The notes: generated by a model not told the origin, from the letters alone. DNA of 64,000 nucleotides from JAWKWA01 sp041397765 (GCA_041397765.1 JAWKWA010000018.1:1-64000); one strand, 5' to 3'. Shown: positions 8,369 to 17,063, numbered from the stretch's first letter. Program-made: numbers and translations.

Positions 8369-9966
8369 TTGATGTCGCGGCTCCAGTTGCGGCGCGTGCG
8401 CTTGCCGCTCTTGGGCGGCTCGTCGCGATAGGGTACGCGGGCGCGCCGGTCGGTGTCGTAGAGCTCGCCGCCATAGTTGCGGTTGTAGACCTTGGCGGCG
8501 TCGATGCGCGGCTCGTAGTCCCAGGGATGGATGCGGCCCTTCAGATTGGCGTCCTGCACGAGGAGGCGCGCCTTCTGCGTGGCGATCACGTCGGCCTTGA
8601 TCGCCGCGCTGTCCCAGCGTTTCGCCGCCTCCGCCGCGAACGCCTTGGCGGCCGCGGCATGGGCCTTGTCCGCCACGAGGTTCCTCGTCTCGTCGGGATC
8701 GGCGATGGTGTCGTAGAGCTGCGGCGGATCGCCCGCGGCGGTGATGTATTTGAGGTTGCCGCGCTTCAGCATGAAGACCGGCTCGGTCGTGCCCTCGGCC
8801 ATGTATTCGCCGACCACCGTGTCGGACCAGCCCTTGTTCCGGCCTTCGGCGAGCGGAACGATGCTCGCGCCGGCGATCGGGGCGGCGAGCTCGGGCGGCT
8901 TGCCATCACTCGCGATGTCGACGAGCGTCGGCAGCATGTCGACGAGCGAGGCGTTCTCCTTGACGCGGCGCGGCTTCAGCCGGCCCGGCCACCTCATGAT
9001 GAGCGGCACCCGCACCGAGCGCTCGAAGAACACCATCTTGAACCACAGGCCCCGCTCGCCGAGCATGTCGCCGTGATCGGCCGTCACGATGACGACCGTG
9101 TTGTCGGCGAGGCCGAGCCGCTCGAGCGGCGCCAGCACCTGGCCGATCAGCTCGTCGGCATAGGTGACCATCGAATAATAGCCGTGCCGCGCCCGGCGGA
9201 CATGCTCCTCCGTCACCTCGTACTCGTCGCGGTCGTAGAGCTGCCACATCCGCCGCGAGAACGGGTCGCGCTTCTCCGGCGCGATCGGGCCGACGCGCGG
9301 CATGTCGATGTCGTCGTCGCGATAGCGGTCCCACAGGTGCCGCGGCGCGAGATAGGGATCGTGCGGGTGCATCAGCGACAGCGTCAGCATGAACGGCCGC
9401 TCGTCGTTGCTGCGTGCATGGTCCCACAGCCAGCGCGTGGCGTGCCAGGCCACCTCCTCGTCGTAGTCGATCTCCAGCGTGCGGTCGTAGGGCCCCGACT
9501 CGGTCACGCTCAGCATGTTGTGGAACCACCAGTGGATGCGATCGGGATCGAACCAGGTCGGTGTCCAGCCGTAGTCGCCCGGATAGATGTCGGTGGTGAC
9601 GCGGTCCTCGAAGCCGTGGAGCTGGTCCGGACCGACGAAATGCATCTTGCCGGCAAGGCAGGTCCGGTAACCGGCATTGCGCAGGTAATGCGCGAAAGTC
9701 GGGATCGAGGAGGGGAACTCCGAGGCGTTGTCGTAGGCGCGGATGGCGGTGTTCGCCTGGCCCGTCATGAAGGAGAAGCGCGAGGGGCCGCACAATGCCG
9801 AATTGCAGTAGAAATTCTCGAACACGACGCCTTCATCGGCGAGCGCGGAGATGTTCGGCGTCTCAACGAGCTTGTGGCCATAGGCCCCGAGCGACTGGGG
9901 TGCGAGCTGGTCGAGCATGACCAGCACGATGTTCGGTTTCGACGCCCCGCCCGGTCTTCTAGCCAT
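8365..9966 (-). CDS. betC: Choline-sulfatase
   Basis: The 533-residue type I sulfatase contains CGPSRFSFMTGQ, whose Cys is converted to formylglycine (C-x-P-S-R rule). Other active-site segments are NIVLVMLDQ, KMHFVGPDQLHGFEDR, LMHPHDPYL and TADHGDMLGERGLW. The run around VTTDIYPGDYGWTP and the extended C-terminus match choline-sulfatases (BetC of Sinorhizobium meliloti) much better than aryl-sulfatases. It hydrolyses choline-O-sulfate to choline and sulfate in the cytoplasm; no signal peptide is present. ATG 9966 follows AAGGAGG at ideal spacing. It is coupled to the GNAT gene. Choline it releases could feed the GMC dehydrogenase at 38 kb. No betI regulator is adjacent. Confidence 0.88.
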   Translation of the reverse strand: MARRPGGASKPNIVLVMLDQLAPQSLGAYGHKLVETPNISALADEGVVFENFYCNSALCGPSRFSFMTGQANTAIRAYDNASEFPSSIPTFAHYLRNAGYRTCLAGKMHFVGPDQLHGFEDRVTTDIYPGDYGWTPTWFDPDRIHWWFHNMLSVTESGPYDRTLEIDYDEEVAWHATRWLWDHARSNDERPFMLTLSLMHPHDPYLAPRHLWDRYRDDDIDMPRVGPIAPEKRDPFSRRMWQLYDRDEYEVTEEHVRRARHGYYSMVTYADELIGQVLAPLERLGLADNTVVIVTADHGDMLGERGLWFKMVFFERSVRVPLIMRWPGRLKPRRVKENASLVDMLPTLVDIASDGKPPELAAPIAGASIVPLAEGRNKGWSDTVVGEYMAEGTTEPVFMLKRGNLKYITAAGDPPQLYDTIADPDETRNLVADKAHAAAAKAFAAEAAKRWDSAAIKADVIATQKARLLVQDANLKGRIHPWDYEPRIDAAKVYNRNYGGELYDTDRRARVPYRDEPPKSGKRTRRNWSRDIK

Positions 9967-10099
9967 CGCCGCCTCCTTGCTCCAACGAGGCGCCCTTCTA
10001 GCCCCGATCGGAGCGTCGCGTAAGGGGGCGTCCGCGGAAGCGGGCACACCGATCAAGTGACGAGGTCGTCCAGTGAGGCGCGGCCCTTGACGGGGCCTG

Positions 10100-10426
10100 T
10101 CAGCCCTCGACGTCGCGGCGCAGCTTCACCTCCTCGTACTGGATGAACCAGCCGATCATCTGCCGCCACAGCGCTTCCACGAGCTCGGGCGGCAGGCCCT
10201 GGCTCTCGGCGCGGGCCCGCACCTTGTCGATCACCTGCTGATTGCGCCAGGGCACGTTCGCCTCCTGCCGCTCGCCGAGCTTGATCTGCCAGGCCCGCTC
10301 CACATAGCCGAACCGCTCGGCGATGCGATCGACCAGCGCCCGGTCGATCCGATCGATCTCGATCCGGACATCGTCGAGCGACCCGCAATCGGCCGGTGCC
10401 TTCAGCGCCTTCTCCACCTCGCCCAT
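10100..10426 (-). CDS. Chorismate mutase, AroQ class
   Basis: The 108-residue all-helical protein has the AroQ chorismate mutase pattern. LDDVRIEIDRIDRALVDRI carries the first-helix Arg, followed by a Lys-containing segment (AWQIKLGE) and a last helix with EALWRQMIGWFIQYE. It converts chorismate to prephenate for Phe/Tyr synthesis. Short stand-alone forms may instead be related to PchB-type isochorismate pyruvate-lyases. ATG 10426 was chosen because the conserved helix starts ~18 residues later. The lipoprotein gene ends 20 bp upstream in the same direction, so they may share a transcript. Confidence 0.8.
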   Translation of the reverse strand: MGEVEKALKAPADCGSLDDVRIEIDRIDRALVDRIAERFGYVERAWQIKLGERQEANVPWRNQQVIDKVRARAESQGLPPELVEALWRQMIGWFIQYEEVKLRRDVEG

Positions 10427-10446
10427 CCTCGTCTCCCTCGTCGGCT

Positions 10447-11445
10447 TCACTGGCCGAGCATGCGCCCGAGCCCGGCCACGGCCTTGCCCGCCGGCTTGCA
10501 GCCGGTCGGTGTCATTGCCTGGCTCGCCATGGCGCCGAGCACGCCCTCGGCACCCTTCTTCTTGGTCCGGCGGACATCGGTCGCCTTCTTCACGTCGACG
10601 CCGGCGACCTTGCTGCCGTCCTCGAGCGTGCAGCGCTCGAGGAAGCCGGCCGCGCCGGGCTCGACCGTCATCGGCCGCGCGACCAGCCGGCCGGCGAGGC
10701 CGGGATCGTCGGCCGCGAGGCGTGTGCGCGCCGCTTCGGTCATGGTTTCGACCGCGAGCGCCACCGTCTGGCCGGCGGGCTTGCGGGCCTTGCGCTCCTT
10801 CTTGCGCTTCTTCTTGTCTTTCCCGGCCTTCCCCTCGTCCTTGCCGCGGGCCGTCACCAGCTCGGGCGAAAGGCGCAGCGCGCCGATATCGACCGTCTCG
10901 CCGGGGCCGACGGTGAATGAGGCGAGCGCGTTCTGCCAGGCATCGCCCGTCCATGGCACCGAGCCGGGCGTGCCGTTCGGGCCGACATAGGACACGTTGA
11001 GGCCGTTGCGGCAGGCGTAGTGCACGATGCGGTAGGCACCCGGGTCGAGCTCGACCACCGCGAAGGCCTCGTCGCTGCCATAGGTGGTCGGCAGCACGGC
11101 GTCCGCCACCCGCCCGTAGCCGCCGTCCGTGAGATCGCGCGCGATCACCACATGCGCCTCTGCGCAGGCCAGCTCGGCGATCCCGCCCGACACCACCACC
11201 ACGCCTTTCTGCGGCGCGCCGGAGATGGTGGCGGCGAGGCTCTGATAGGTCGGGAAGGAGGGCACCGCCGGCATCAGTGGCGCCGTATCGCCGGCGCAGC
11301 CCGTGAGTAGCGCGGTCGCGACGAGAGCGAGCGCCACCCCAACCGGACCGCGCCCGCGGTCCTGCCGGTGGTCACTGCTCCGGCTGTCACAGCGCCGGCT
11401 GTTGTCGCTCCGGCGGTCTTGCCGGCAAGCGGCAGACGCTGTCAT
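10447..11445 (-). CDS. Predicted lipoprotein with a Lys-rich low-complexity insert
   Basis: The protein is 332 residues from ATG 11445, which follows GAGG at 8 nt; TTG 11463 is an alternative. A lipobox LLTGC at about residue 50, after ALALVATA, predicts export and lipidation, but the preceding n-region is unusually long (about 35 residues, Arg/Ser/Asp-rich). The mature part contains GVVVVSGGIAELACAEAH, a patch KDKKKRKKERKARK, and a Cys near the C-terminus. I recognise no family and assign no function. Upstream are degenerate CGGCTGT/CTCCGGC repeats and a run of ten C (11487-11496), which could have altered the N-terminus. A downstream start is not available without losing the signal charge. 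Confidence 0.65.
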   Translation of the reverse strand: MTASAACRQDRRSDNSRRCDSRSSDHRQDRGRGPVGVALALVATALLTGCAGDTAPLMPAVPSFPTYQSLAATISGAPQKGVVVVSGGIAELACAEAHVVIARDLTDGGYGRVADAVLPTTYGSDEAFAVVELDPGAYRIVHYACRNGLNVSYVGPNGTPGSVPWTGDAWQNALASFTVGPGETVDIGALRLSPELVTARGKDEGKAGKDKKKRKKERKARKPAGQTVALAVETMTEAARTRLAADDPGLAGRLVARPMTVEPGAAGFLERCTLEDGSKVAGVDVKKATDVRRTKKKGAEGVLGAMASQAMTPTGCKPAGKAVAGLGRMLGQ

Positions 11446-11663
11446 CGTGCTCGCCTCGGCCAAACGAACCCCCGGGAAGGGCGCCGCCCCCCCCCCTCGA
11501 GGGTGACGGGAGCCCGAATCCTGAATTCGACGAGTCTACATGAGCGCATCGCCAGCTCAAGGCGCCGCGCCCCATGGCACTGCCCCAGCCTCGCCCGTCG
11601 GAGCCTCGCCCGTCCGAGCCTTGCCCCCCGCCATGGCCGCATGATGGCTGAGGGCGCTGCCGG

Positions 11664-13289
11664 TCAGCCCTTGCGGCCCTTGGCGGCCGGCTTGCCACCC
11701 TTGGCGTTGCCCGTTCCCTTGCCACCCCTGCCGGCGGACTTCGCCTTGCCCGCGCCATCGGACCGGGCCGCCGCATCGGCTGCGCTCGCCTTCGGCACCG
11801 CTCCGCCGGCCGACCTCCACCACCGCTCGCCCGGCGTGAAGCGCCCTGCCGCCCTTTCGATCACCGCGGCGCCGCGGAACAGCGTCTCCTCGTCGAAGGC
11901 GCGCCCGATGAGCTGCAGCCCGAGCGGTATGCCGGCCGGCGACAGACCCGCGGGCACCGAGATGCCGGGCAGCCCCGCCATGTTCACCGTCACCGTGAAG
12001 ATGTCGTTCAGATACATCTGGATCGGATCGGCCGTCATGGCGCGCAAGGGAAAGGCGGCATTGGGTGTCGCCGGCGTCAGCAGCATGTCGACCTTGCCGA
12101 ACGCCTCGTCGAAGTCGCGCTTGATCAGAGCACGCACCTTCTGCGCCTTGATGTAGTAGGCGTCGTAATAGCCCGCCGACAGCACATAGGTGCCGATCAT
12201 GATACGCCGCTTGACCTCGTTGCCGAAGCCGGCCGCGCGCGAGTTCTCGTACATCTCGACGATGTCGCGGCCCGGCACGCGCAACCCATAGCGCACGCCG
12301 TCATAGCGGGCGAGGTTGGACGAGGCCTCGGCCGGCGCGACGATGTAATAGGCCGGCAGCGCGTATTTCGTGTGCGGCAGCGAAACCTCGCGGATCTTCG
12401 CGCCCGCCGCCTTCAGCCATTCGACGCCCTGGTGCCAGAGCGCCTCGATCTCGGCCGGCATGCCCTCCACGCGGTATTCCGCCGGGACCCCGATGGTGAG
12501 GCCTTTGACGCCCTGTCCGAGCACGGCCTCGTAGTCCGGCACCGGCTGGTCGACGCTGGTCGAATCCTTCGGATCGAAACTCGCCATGGCGCCGAGCATG
12601 ATCGCGGCGTCGCGCACGTCGCGGGCGATCGGCCCGGCCTGGTCGAGCGATGAGGCGAAGGCGACGATGCCCCAGCGTGAGCAGCGCCCATAGGTCGGCT
12701 TGATGCCGACCGTGCCGGTGAGGGCCGCCGGCTGGCGGATCGAGCCGCCGGTGTCGGTCGCCGTCGCCGCCGCGCACAGATTGGCCGCGACCGCGGCCGC
12801 CGAGCCGCCCGACGAGCCCCCCGGCACGAGGTCGGCATTGCCGCCCTTTGCCCGCCATGGATTGACGACGGGCCCGTAATAGGAGGTCTCGTTCGACGAG
12901 CCCATGGCGAACTCGTCCATGTTGAGCTTGCCGAGCATGACGGCGCCGGCGTCCCAGAGATTCTGCGAGACGGTCGATTCATAGGGCGGCCGGAAGCCGT
13001 CGAGCACATGGCTGCAGGCCTGGGTATGCACGCCTTTGGTCGCGAACAGGTCCTTGATGCCGAGCGGGATACCCTCGAGCGGCCGGGTGCTGCCTTCGCC
13101 AAGACGCTTGTCGGATGCCGCGGCCATGGCACGGGCCGCCTCCGCTGTCACCGCCACATAGGTGTTCAGCGCCGGATTGGCTTCGGCGATGGCCGCGAGA
13201 TAGGCCTCGGTCAGCTCGGCGGCCGAGAAGTCGCGGGATTTGAGGCCCTTGCGGGCCTCTGCGATGGTCAAGGCGGTAAGATCTGTCAC
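11664..13289 (-). CDS. gatA: Glu-tRNA(Gln)/Asp-tRNA(Asn) amidotransferase subunit A
   Basis: The 541-residue amidase-signature protein has the full Ser-cisSer-Lys triad: Lys in IPLGIKDLFATKG, and Ser in VPGGSSGGSAAAVAAN and TDTGGSIRQPAALTG. It releases ammonia from glutamine for transamidation of misacylated tRNA with GatB and GatC. The start is GTG 13289, overlapping the TGA of the secreted-protein gene as GTGA. The family norm is about 485-495 residues. The extra ~45 at the C-terminus are a Gly/Ala/Lys-rich tail (GRGGKGTGNAKGGK) with no predicted fold. gatC lies two genes upstream; gatB is not in the window. Confidence 0.95.
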   Translation of the reverse strand: MTDLTALTIAEARKGLKSRDFSAAELTEAYLAAIAEANPALNTYVAVTAEAARAMAAASDKRLGEGSTRPLEGIPLGIKDLFATKGVHTQACSHVLDGFRPPYESTVSQNLWDAGAVMLGKLNMDEFAMGSSNETSYYGPVVNPWRAKGGNADLVPGGSSGGSAAAVAANLCAAATATDTGGSIRQPAALTGTVGIKPTYGRCSRWGIVAFASSLDQAGPIARDVRDAAIMLGAMASFDPKDSTSVDQPVPDYEAVLGQGVKGLTIGVPAEYRVEGMPAEIEALWHQGVEWLKAAGAKIREVSLPHTKYALPAYYIVAPAEASSNLARYDGVRYGLRVPGRDIVEMYENSRAAGFGNEVKRRIMIGTYVLSAGYYDAYYIKAQKVRALIKRDFDEAFGKVDMLLTPATPNAAFPLRAMTADPIQMYLNDIFTVTVNMAGLPGISVPAGLSPAGIPLGLQLIGRAFDEETLFRGAAVIERAAGRFTPGERWWRSAGGAVPKASAADAAARSDGAGKAKSAGRGGKGTGNAKGGKPAAKGRKG

Positions 13290-13726
13290 TGTGTGCCCAG
13301 CAGCTTGTCGCAGTTGAAGATGTATTCGTCGTCGTCCGACTGCTCGCCGACCGAGACGCGCATCTGGTTGTCCTCGACGAGCTCGAAGGAAAGCTCGGAG
13401 GTCTCGGCTTCTCCCGTGCCCGGATCCTCGCACGAGAGCGTCGCCTTGTGGTGCGTCGCATCGACCTCGGCCGCGGAGGTGAAGCTGCAGGCCGCCTCCC
13501 AGCCATACCAGCCGGCGTTGTCGTAGTAGTCGGGTGCGAGATAGAGGTTCCAGCGCTCCGCCGGCAGATAGCGCAGCACCACGCAATCCTTGGCGGTCGC
13601 CCACTCGCCGTCGGTCAGGAAGTTCGCCGGTCCATCCTCCTCGGCCTCGGCGGACGGGGCCGCCGGCATGACGGTGGCGAGCATGGCGATGGCTGTGGCA
13701 GTCAGCACTCCGGCGACGATGCGCAT
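13286..13726 (-). CDS. Small secreted protein of unknown function between gatC and gatA
   Basis: The 146-residue protein has a clear Sec signal peptide (MRIVAGVLTATAIAMLATV, cleavage expected after PSAEA). The mature part is rich in Trp, Tyr and acidic residues and has four Cys (for example KDCVVLRYLPAERWNLY, EAACSF, LSCEDPG, FNCDKLLG), suggesting two disulfides in the periplasm. No family is recognised. Its TGA overlaps the GTG of gatA by four bases, and gatC ends 29 bp upstream, so all three should be co-transcribed. An exported protein within a tRNA-amidotransferase operon is unexpected. The start at 13726 is fixed by the signal peptide. Confidence 0.75.
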   Translation of the reverse strand: MRIVAGVLTATAIAMLATVMPAAPSAEAEEDGPANFLTDGEWATAKDCVVLRYLPAERWNLYLAPDYYDNAGWYGWEAACSFTSAAEVDATHHKATLSCEDPGTGEAETSELSFELVEDNQMRVSVGEQSDDDEYIFNCDKLLGTQ

Positions 13727-13755
13727 CGGTCCCCCCAGGGAAAAGTGACGACGGA

Positions 13756-14043
13756 CTACTCCACGACTTTCGGCACCACGAAGCAGTGATCGTCGCTCAT
13801 CGGCGCGTTGGCGATGACGTCGTCGGCCTTGTCGCCGTCCGTCACCTGGTCCTCGCGCTGCCTGAGCTTCATGTCGACGATGCGCGACATCGGCGGCACG
13901 TCCGAGGTGTCCACCTCGTTGAGCTGCTCCACCCATTTGAGCATGGCGTTGAGCTCGCCCTTCAGATGCGTCGCCTCGTCCTCGCTGATCCTGAGGCGCG
14001 CGAGCCGGGCGATACGATGGACGGTCTTCTCGTCGACGGCCAT
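13756..14043 (-). CDS. gatC: Glu-tRNA(Gln) amidotransferase subunit C
   Basis: The 95-residue protein is a standard GatC length. MAVDEKTVHRIARLARLRIS and the motif LNEVDTSDVPP are diagnostic. GatC is a small stabilising subunit that wraps around GatA-GatB. ATG 14043 is preceded by AAGAGGTGG, but those bases belong to the last copy of a 25-bp tandem repeat (14049-14173). The reading frame remains open through part of the repeat, and the conserved start argues for 14043. It begins the gatC-secreted protein-gatA unit. Confidence 0.92.
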   Translation of the reverse strand: MAVDEKTVHRIARLARLRISEDEATHLKGELNAMLKWVEQLNEVDTSDVPPMSRIVDMKLRQREDQVTDGDKADDVIANAPMSDDHCFVVPKVVE

Positions 14044-14048
14044 GACTG

Positions 14049-14173
14049 CCACCTCTTCTCGGCGCCGCCGGCACCACCTCTTCTCGGCGCCTTCGGCACC
14101 ACCTCTTCTCGGCGCCTTCGGCACCACCTCTTCTCGGCGCCTTCGGCACCACCTCTTCTCGGCGCCTTCGGCA
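14049..14173 (-). repeat. Five-copy 25-bp tandem repeat directly upstream of gatC
   Basis: Five head-to-tail units of 25 bp run from 14049 to 14173. Four are identical on the plus strand (CCACCTCTTCTCGGCGCCTT then CGGCA), and the gatC-proximal unit differs by two bases (GCCG for CTTC region). On the gatC strand each unit contains AGAAGAGGTGG, a Shine-Dalgarno-like sequence, and GGCGCC. The copy nearest the gene supplies the gatC ribosome site. A partial sixth copy (CCACC) follows. Confidence 0.95.
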
Positions 14174-14336
14174 CCACCGGTCCGGCGCCCCCTGCCGGGT
14201 CGGCCGCAGGGGCGATCCCGGGGACTTGACGGATTCGGCCGAACTCTTAGCCTTTCGCCCCGCCACTCTGCAACATCGCTCGCCCGGGAACAGATCGGGG
14301 AGCCTATCCCCCGCCCCTCGACCGGAGACGACCATC

Positions 14337-14816
14337 ATGACCGCCCTCAAGGAAGCGAGCCTGAGGTTCAAGGAGGCGGCCGCCGCCCTCGGCCTCGATG
14401 TCGAGATTACCGAGCATGCGGTCTCGAGCCGGACGGCGGAGGAGGCGGCGGCAGCTTGCGGCTGTGTGGTCGGCCAGATCGTCAAGTCGCTGGTGTTCAG
14501 GGGGGCAAAGAGCGGCACGCCCTATCTGCTGCTGGTCTCGGGAGCGAACAGGGTCGACCAGAAGGGGGTTGCCCGCACCATCGGCGAGCCGCTCGACCGC
14601 CCGGATGCCGACTATGTCCGGAAGTTGACCGGCTTTGCCATCGGCGGCATTCCCCCGCTCGGCCATCTGACGCCGATCCGCACCTATGTCGACGAGGACC
14701 TGCTCGCCCATCCGCTCGTCTGGGCGGCGGCCGGCACGCCCAACAGCGTCTTCCCGGTCGATCCGAGGCGTCTTGCCGATGCGGCCGGTGCGACCGTCGT
14801 CGCGGTCAAGCCCTGA
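14337..14816 (+). CDS. YbaK/EbsC-family aminoacyl-tRNA deacylase
   Basis: The 159-residue protein is of the YbaK/ProX/EbsC fold, which hydrolyses mischarged tRNA (for example Cys- or Ala-tRNA(Pro)). The conserved Lys segment GQIVKSLVFRG is present, with LLLVSGANRVD, GFAIGGIPPLGH and AAGTPNSVFPVDP, all typical of this family. ATG 14337 follows CGGAGA at 9 nt; the upstream extension has no conserved content. It is divergent from gatC across the tandem repeat, so both translation-related units share an intergenic region. Confidence 0.88.
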   Translation: MTALKEASLRFKEAAAALGLDVEITEHAVSSRTAEEAAAACGCVVGQIVKSLVFRGAKSGTPYLLLVSGANRVDQKGVARTIGEPLDRPDADYVRKLTGFAIGGIPPLGHLTPIRTYVDEDLLAHPLVWAAAGTPNSVFPVDPRRLADAAGATVVAVKP

Positions 14817-14831
14817 GCCGCTCTCGCGAGC

Positions 14832-15881
14832 CTACGAGCCGTTGCGCTTGACGAGCGAGCTGAGATCCATCTCGCTGCGGCCCTCGCAGCGGTCGATCAG
14901 CTTGCGCGCCCGGTCGGACACGTCGTAGCCGACCACCAGCACCGGCCGCCGCTCGTCGATCGCGCCGTCGAGAAAGATGCCGCGGCGCGCGCGCTCGAGC
15001 CTCACCTCGCGGGCGCCGCTGATCTGATGGAGCCGGCCGATCGCCTCGTTCAGCCGCCAGAACTCGCGCGGCTGGTCGACGATGGACCGGCTGATCATCG
15101 CGCGCGTCGGGTCTGCGAGATAGTCGGAGAGGAATGCGTTGAAGCGGGGATCGCTGCCGTCGGCGATGCCGGCGAGCTCGAAGGCCGCCATCATCGTATC
15201 GCTGCGCCCGGCACAGGCGGGATCGACCGTGTCCTCGAGTGTCTTGGCGAAGAAGTCGGCGACGAGCGAGGGCATGGCGTCGTGCTCCTCGCCGAGGAAC
15301 TCTTCCGCATAGGCGAGGCGGCTCTGATCCATGTCGCCACCGAGCGCCGCCTGCAGCGTCACGGCCGGCAGCGTCGCGGCGAGCGTCTCGGGCACGATCC
15401 ACATCGAATATTCGACCGTATGCGTGCCGCGATAGCAGGCGAGCGCCCCGGTGCCGGCATCGCAGGTGCGGTCGACGGTGACGAACCGCTCCTCCATCCG
15501 GTCGTGCGCCTCGACGTCGATGTCGATCGGGCGGACCGGCGAGACGTCGTCGGGGAGCTCGACGCCGCGGAACACGCAAGCCGTCTTGTTGGTGCAGGCA
15601 CCCGCCTTGCCCGCGACGTTCATGGCGACGAAGGGGCCGAGCATCCGCGCCCGCGACATCGGCGTCGCCGGCCGACCGGGCCCGTGCGAGCGGTAGCAGG
15701 TCTCCTCGACGCACAGCACCGGATCGGCGCCGGGACCGATGTCCCAATTGTGGCCGTTGGCCTTTTTCGGCTGCAGTTTCAGAAGGATGGTCACGGTCTC
15801 GGCGCTGGCGAGGGCCGGGCCGAGGCAGAGGCCGAAAAGAAGGGCGAGCGAGCTCAGGAGCGACGACAGTGTGCGGATCAT
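14832..15881 (-). CDS. Secreted protein of unknown function
   Basis: The 349-residue protein has a signal peptide (MIRTLSSLLSSLALLFGLCL, cleaved about ALASA). Mature residues include six or more Cys, among them CVEETCYRSHG, CTNKTACVFRG, CDAGTGALACYRGTH and DRCEGRS, which suggest disulfides in the periplasm. A repeated TVTILLKLQPKK strand opens the mature chain. I recognise no domain. ATG 15881 follows AAAGGA at 8 nt; an upstream ATG (15923) would bury the signal peptide. It is convergent with ybaK, 15 bp apart. Confidence 0.7.
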   Translation of the reverse strand: MIRTLSSLLSSLALLFGLCLGPALASAETVTILLKLQPKKANGHNWDIGPGADPVLCVEETCYRSHGPGRPATPMSRARMLGPFVAMNVAGKAGACTNKTACVFRGVELPDDVSPVRPIDIDVEAHDRMEERFVTVDRTCDAGTGALACYRGTHTVEYSMWIVPETLAATLPAVTLQAALGGDMDQSRLAYAEEFLGEEHDAMPSLVADFFAKTLEDTVDPACAGRSDTMMAAFELAGIADGSDPRFNAFLSDYLADPTRAMISRSIVDQPREFWRLNEAIGRLHQISGAREVRLERARRGIFLDGAIDERRPVLVVGYDVSDRARKLIDRCEGRSEMDLSSLVKRNGS

Positions 15882-16166
15882 GCCACGGTCCTTTCTCGAG
15901 AGTGTCGGCCCTGTCGATCGCACATGCGCCGCTCAGATCGAGCCGTTGCGGCCTTTGTCGGTCGAGGAGCCGGCGCGCGCCTTCCGGGGGCGGGGCACGC
16001 CATCGATGATCGCGATCGAGGGCTGGCGGTGTCGCCGCCCGCCTCCATGCAGCCGCATGGCACATGCGCTGAACGGCGTCGGCCGCGGCGAGGTTCCCTG
16101 AGTGTCTGGCTCCCTCGGCCTCGATCTGACCCTGTCTAGGCCCCGATTCCGGCGGAAAGAGGGTTT

Positions 16167-17063
16167 TCAGGTGAACCGTGCCTGAACGCCCGGAAGCAGC
16201 GCCGCGAGCGTCTCGCGATAGGTCGGATAGGCGAGCCGGACGCCGAGCTCCTCGCGGATCAGCCGGTTGGAGACCCGCTTGGATTCTCCATAGAAGCTGC
16301 GCGCCATCTCGCTCATCTCGGCCGCCTCGAAGGCGACTTCGGGTGGCGGCGGCAGGCCGAGCAGCCGCGCGGCGTGCAGCACCACGTCCTGGGGCGGCGC
16401 CGGCTCGTCGTCGGCGACATTGTAGACGGCCCCCGCGCGCGGCCGCGCCATCGAGGCCTCGAGCACCCGCGCGATGTCCTCGACATGGATGCGGTTGAAG
16501 ATCTGCCCCGGTTTGACGATGCGCCGCGCCTTGCCCGAGAGCACGCCCTCGAGCTGGTTGCGGCCTGGACCATAGATGCCGGCGAGGCGGAAGATCTGCA
16601 CGGCATGACCGGTGCGGCGGCCGAATTCGAGCCAGGCGGCCTCCGCCGCGACCCGCCGGCGCGCCCGTTCCGAGACCGGGCGCAGCTCCGAGCTCTCCGT
16701 CACCTCTCCGCCCTTGTGGTCGCCATAGACCCCGACCGTCGAGAGATAGCCGATCCAGGACAGCCGTCCGGCCGCCGCCAGATCGTCCTCGAGCACGCGC
16801 AGCACCGGATCGCCGCCCGCGTCGGGCGCCGGCGAGACGAGGACATGGCTCGCCTGCCGCACCGCCTCGCGCAGCTCCGCGTCGGCGGACTGCCCGTCGA
16901 AGAGATGGACACGGAACCCCTCGGCCGTGAGCAGCCGCGCCTTCTCGGGACTGCGGGTGGTGCCGGATACGGCGACGCCGGCAGCGTTCAGCCGCCTTGC
17001 GAGTGCGAGCGCCGAATAGCCGAGCCCGAAGGCCATGAGATCGCCGGGCATCTGGTCTGTCAT
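16167..17063 (-). CDS. Atypical extended SDR, YeeZ-like NAD(P)-dependent epimerase/reductase
   Basis: The 298-residue extended short-chain dehydrogenase has an N-terminal LMAFGLGYSALALARRL nucleotide-binding loop. YLSTVGVYGDHKGG carries the catalytic Y-x3-K. The later FRLAGIYGPGRNQLE is typical of sugar-nucleotide-epimerase-like proteins of the YeeZ group. The natural substrate is unknown. Its ATG overlaps the queG stop (ATGA at 17063-17060), making it the last gene of a coupled GST-queG-SDR operon. Confidence 0.85.
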   Translation of the reverse strand: MTDQMPGDLMAFGLGYSALALARRLNAAGVAVSGTTRSPEKARLLTAEGFRVHLFDGQSADAELREAVRQASHVLVSPAPDAGGDPVLRVLEDDLAAAGRLSWIGYLSTVGVYGDHKGGEVTESSELRPVSERARRRVAAEAAWLEFGRRTGHAVQIFRLAGIYGPGRNQLEGVLSGKARRIVKPGQIFNRIHVEDIARVLEASMARPRAGAVYNVADDEPAPPQDVVLHAARLLGLPPPPEVAFEAAEMSEMARSFYGESKRVSNRLIREELGVRLAYPTYRETLAALLPGVQARFT

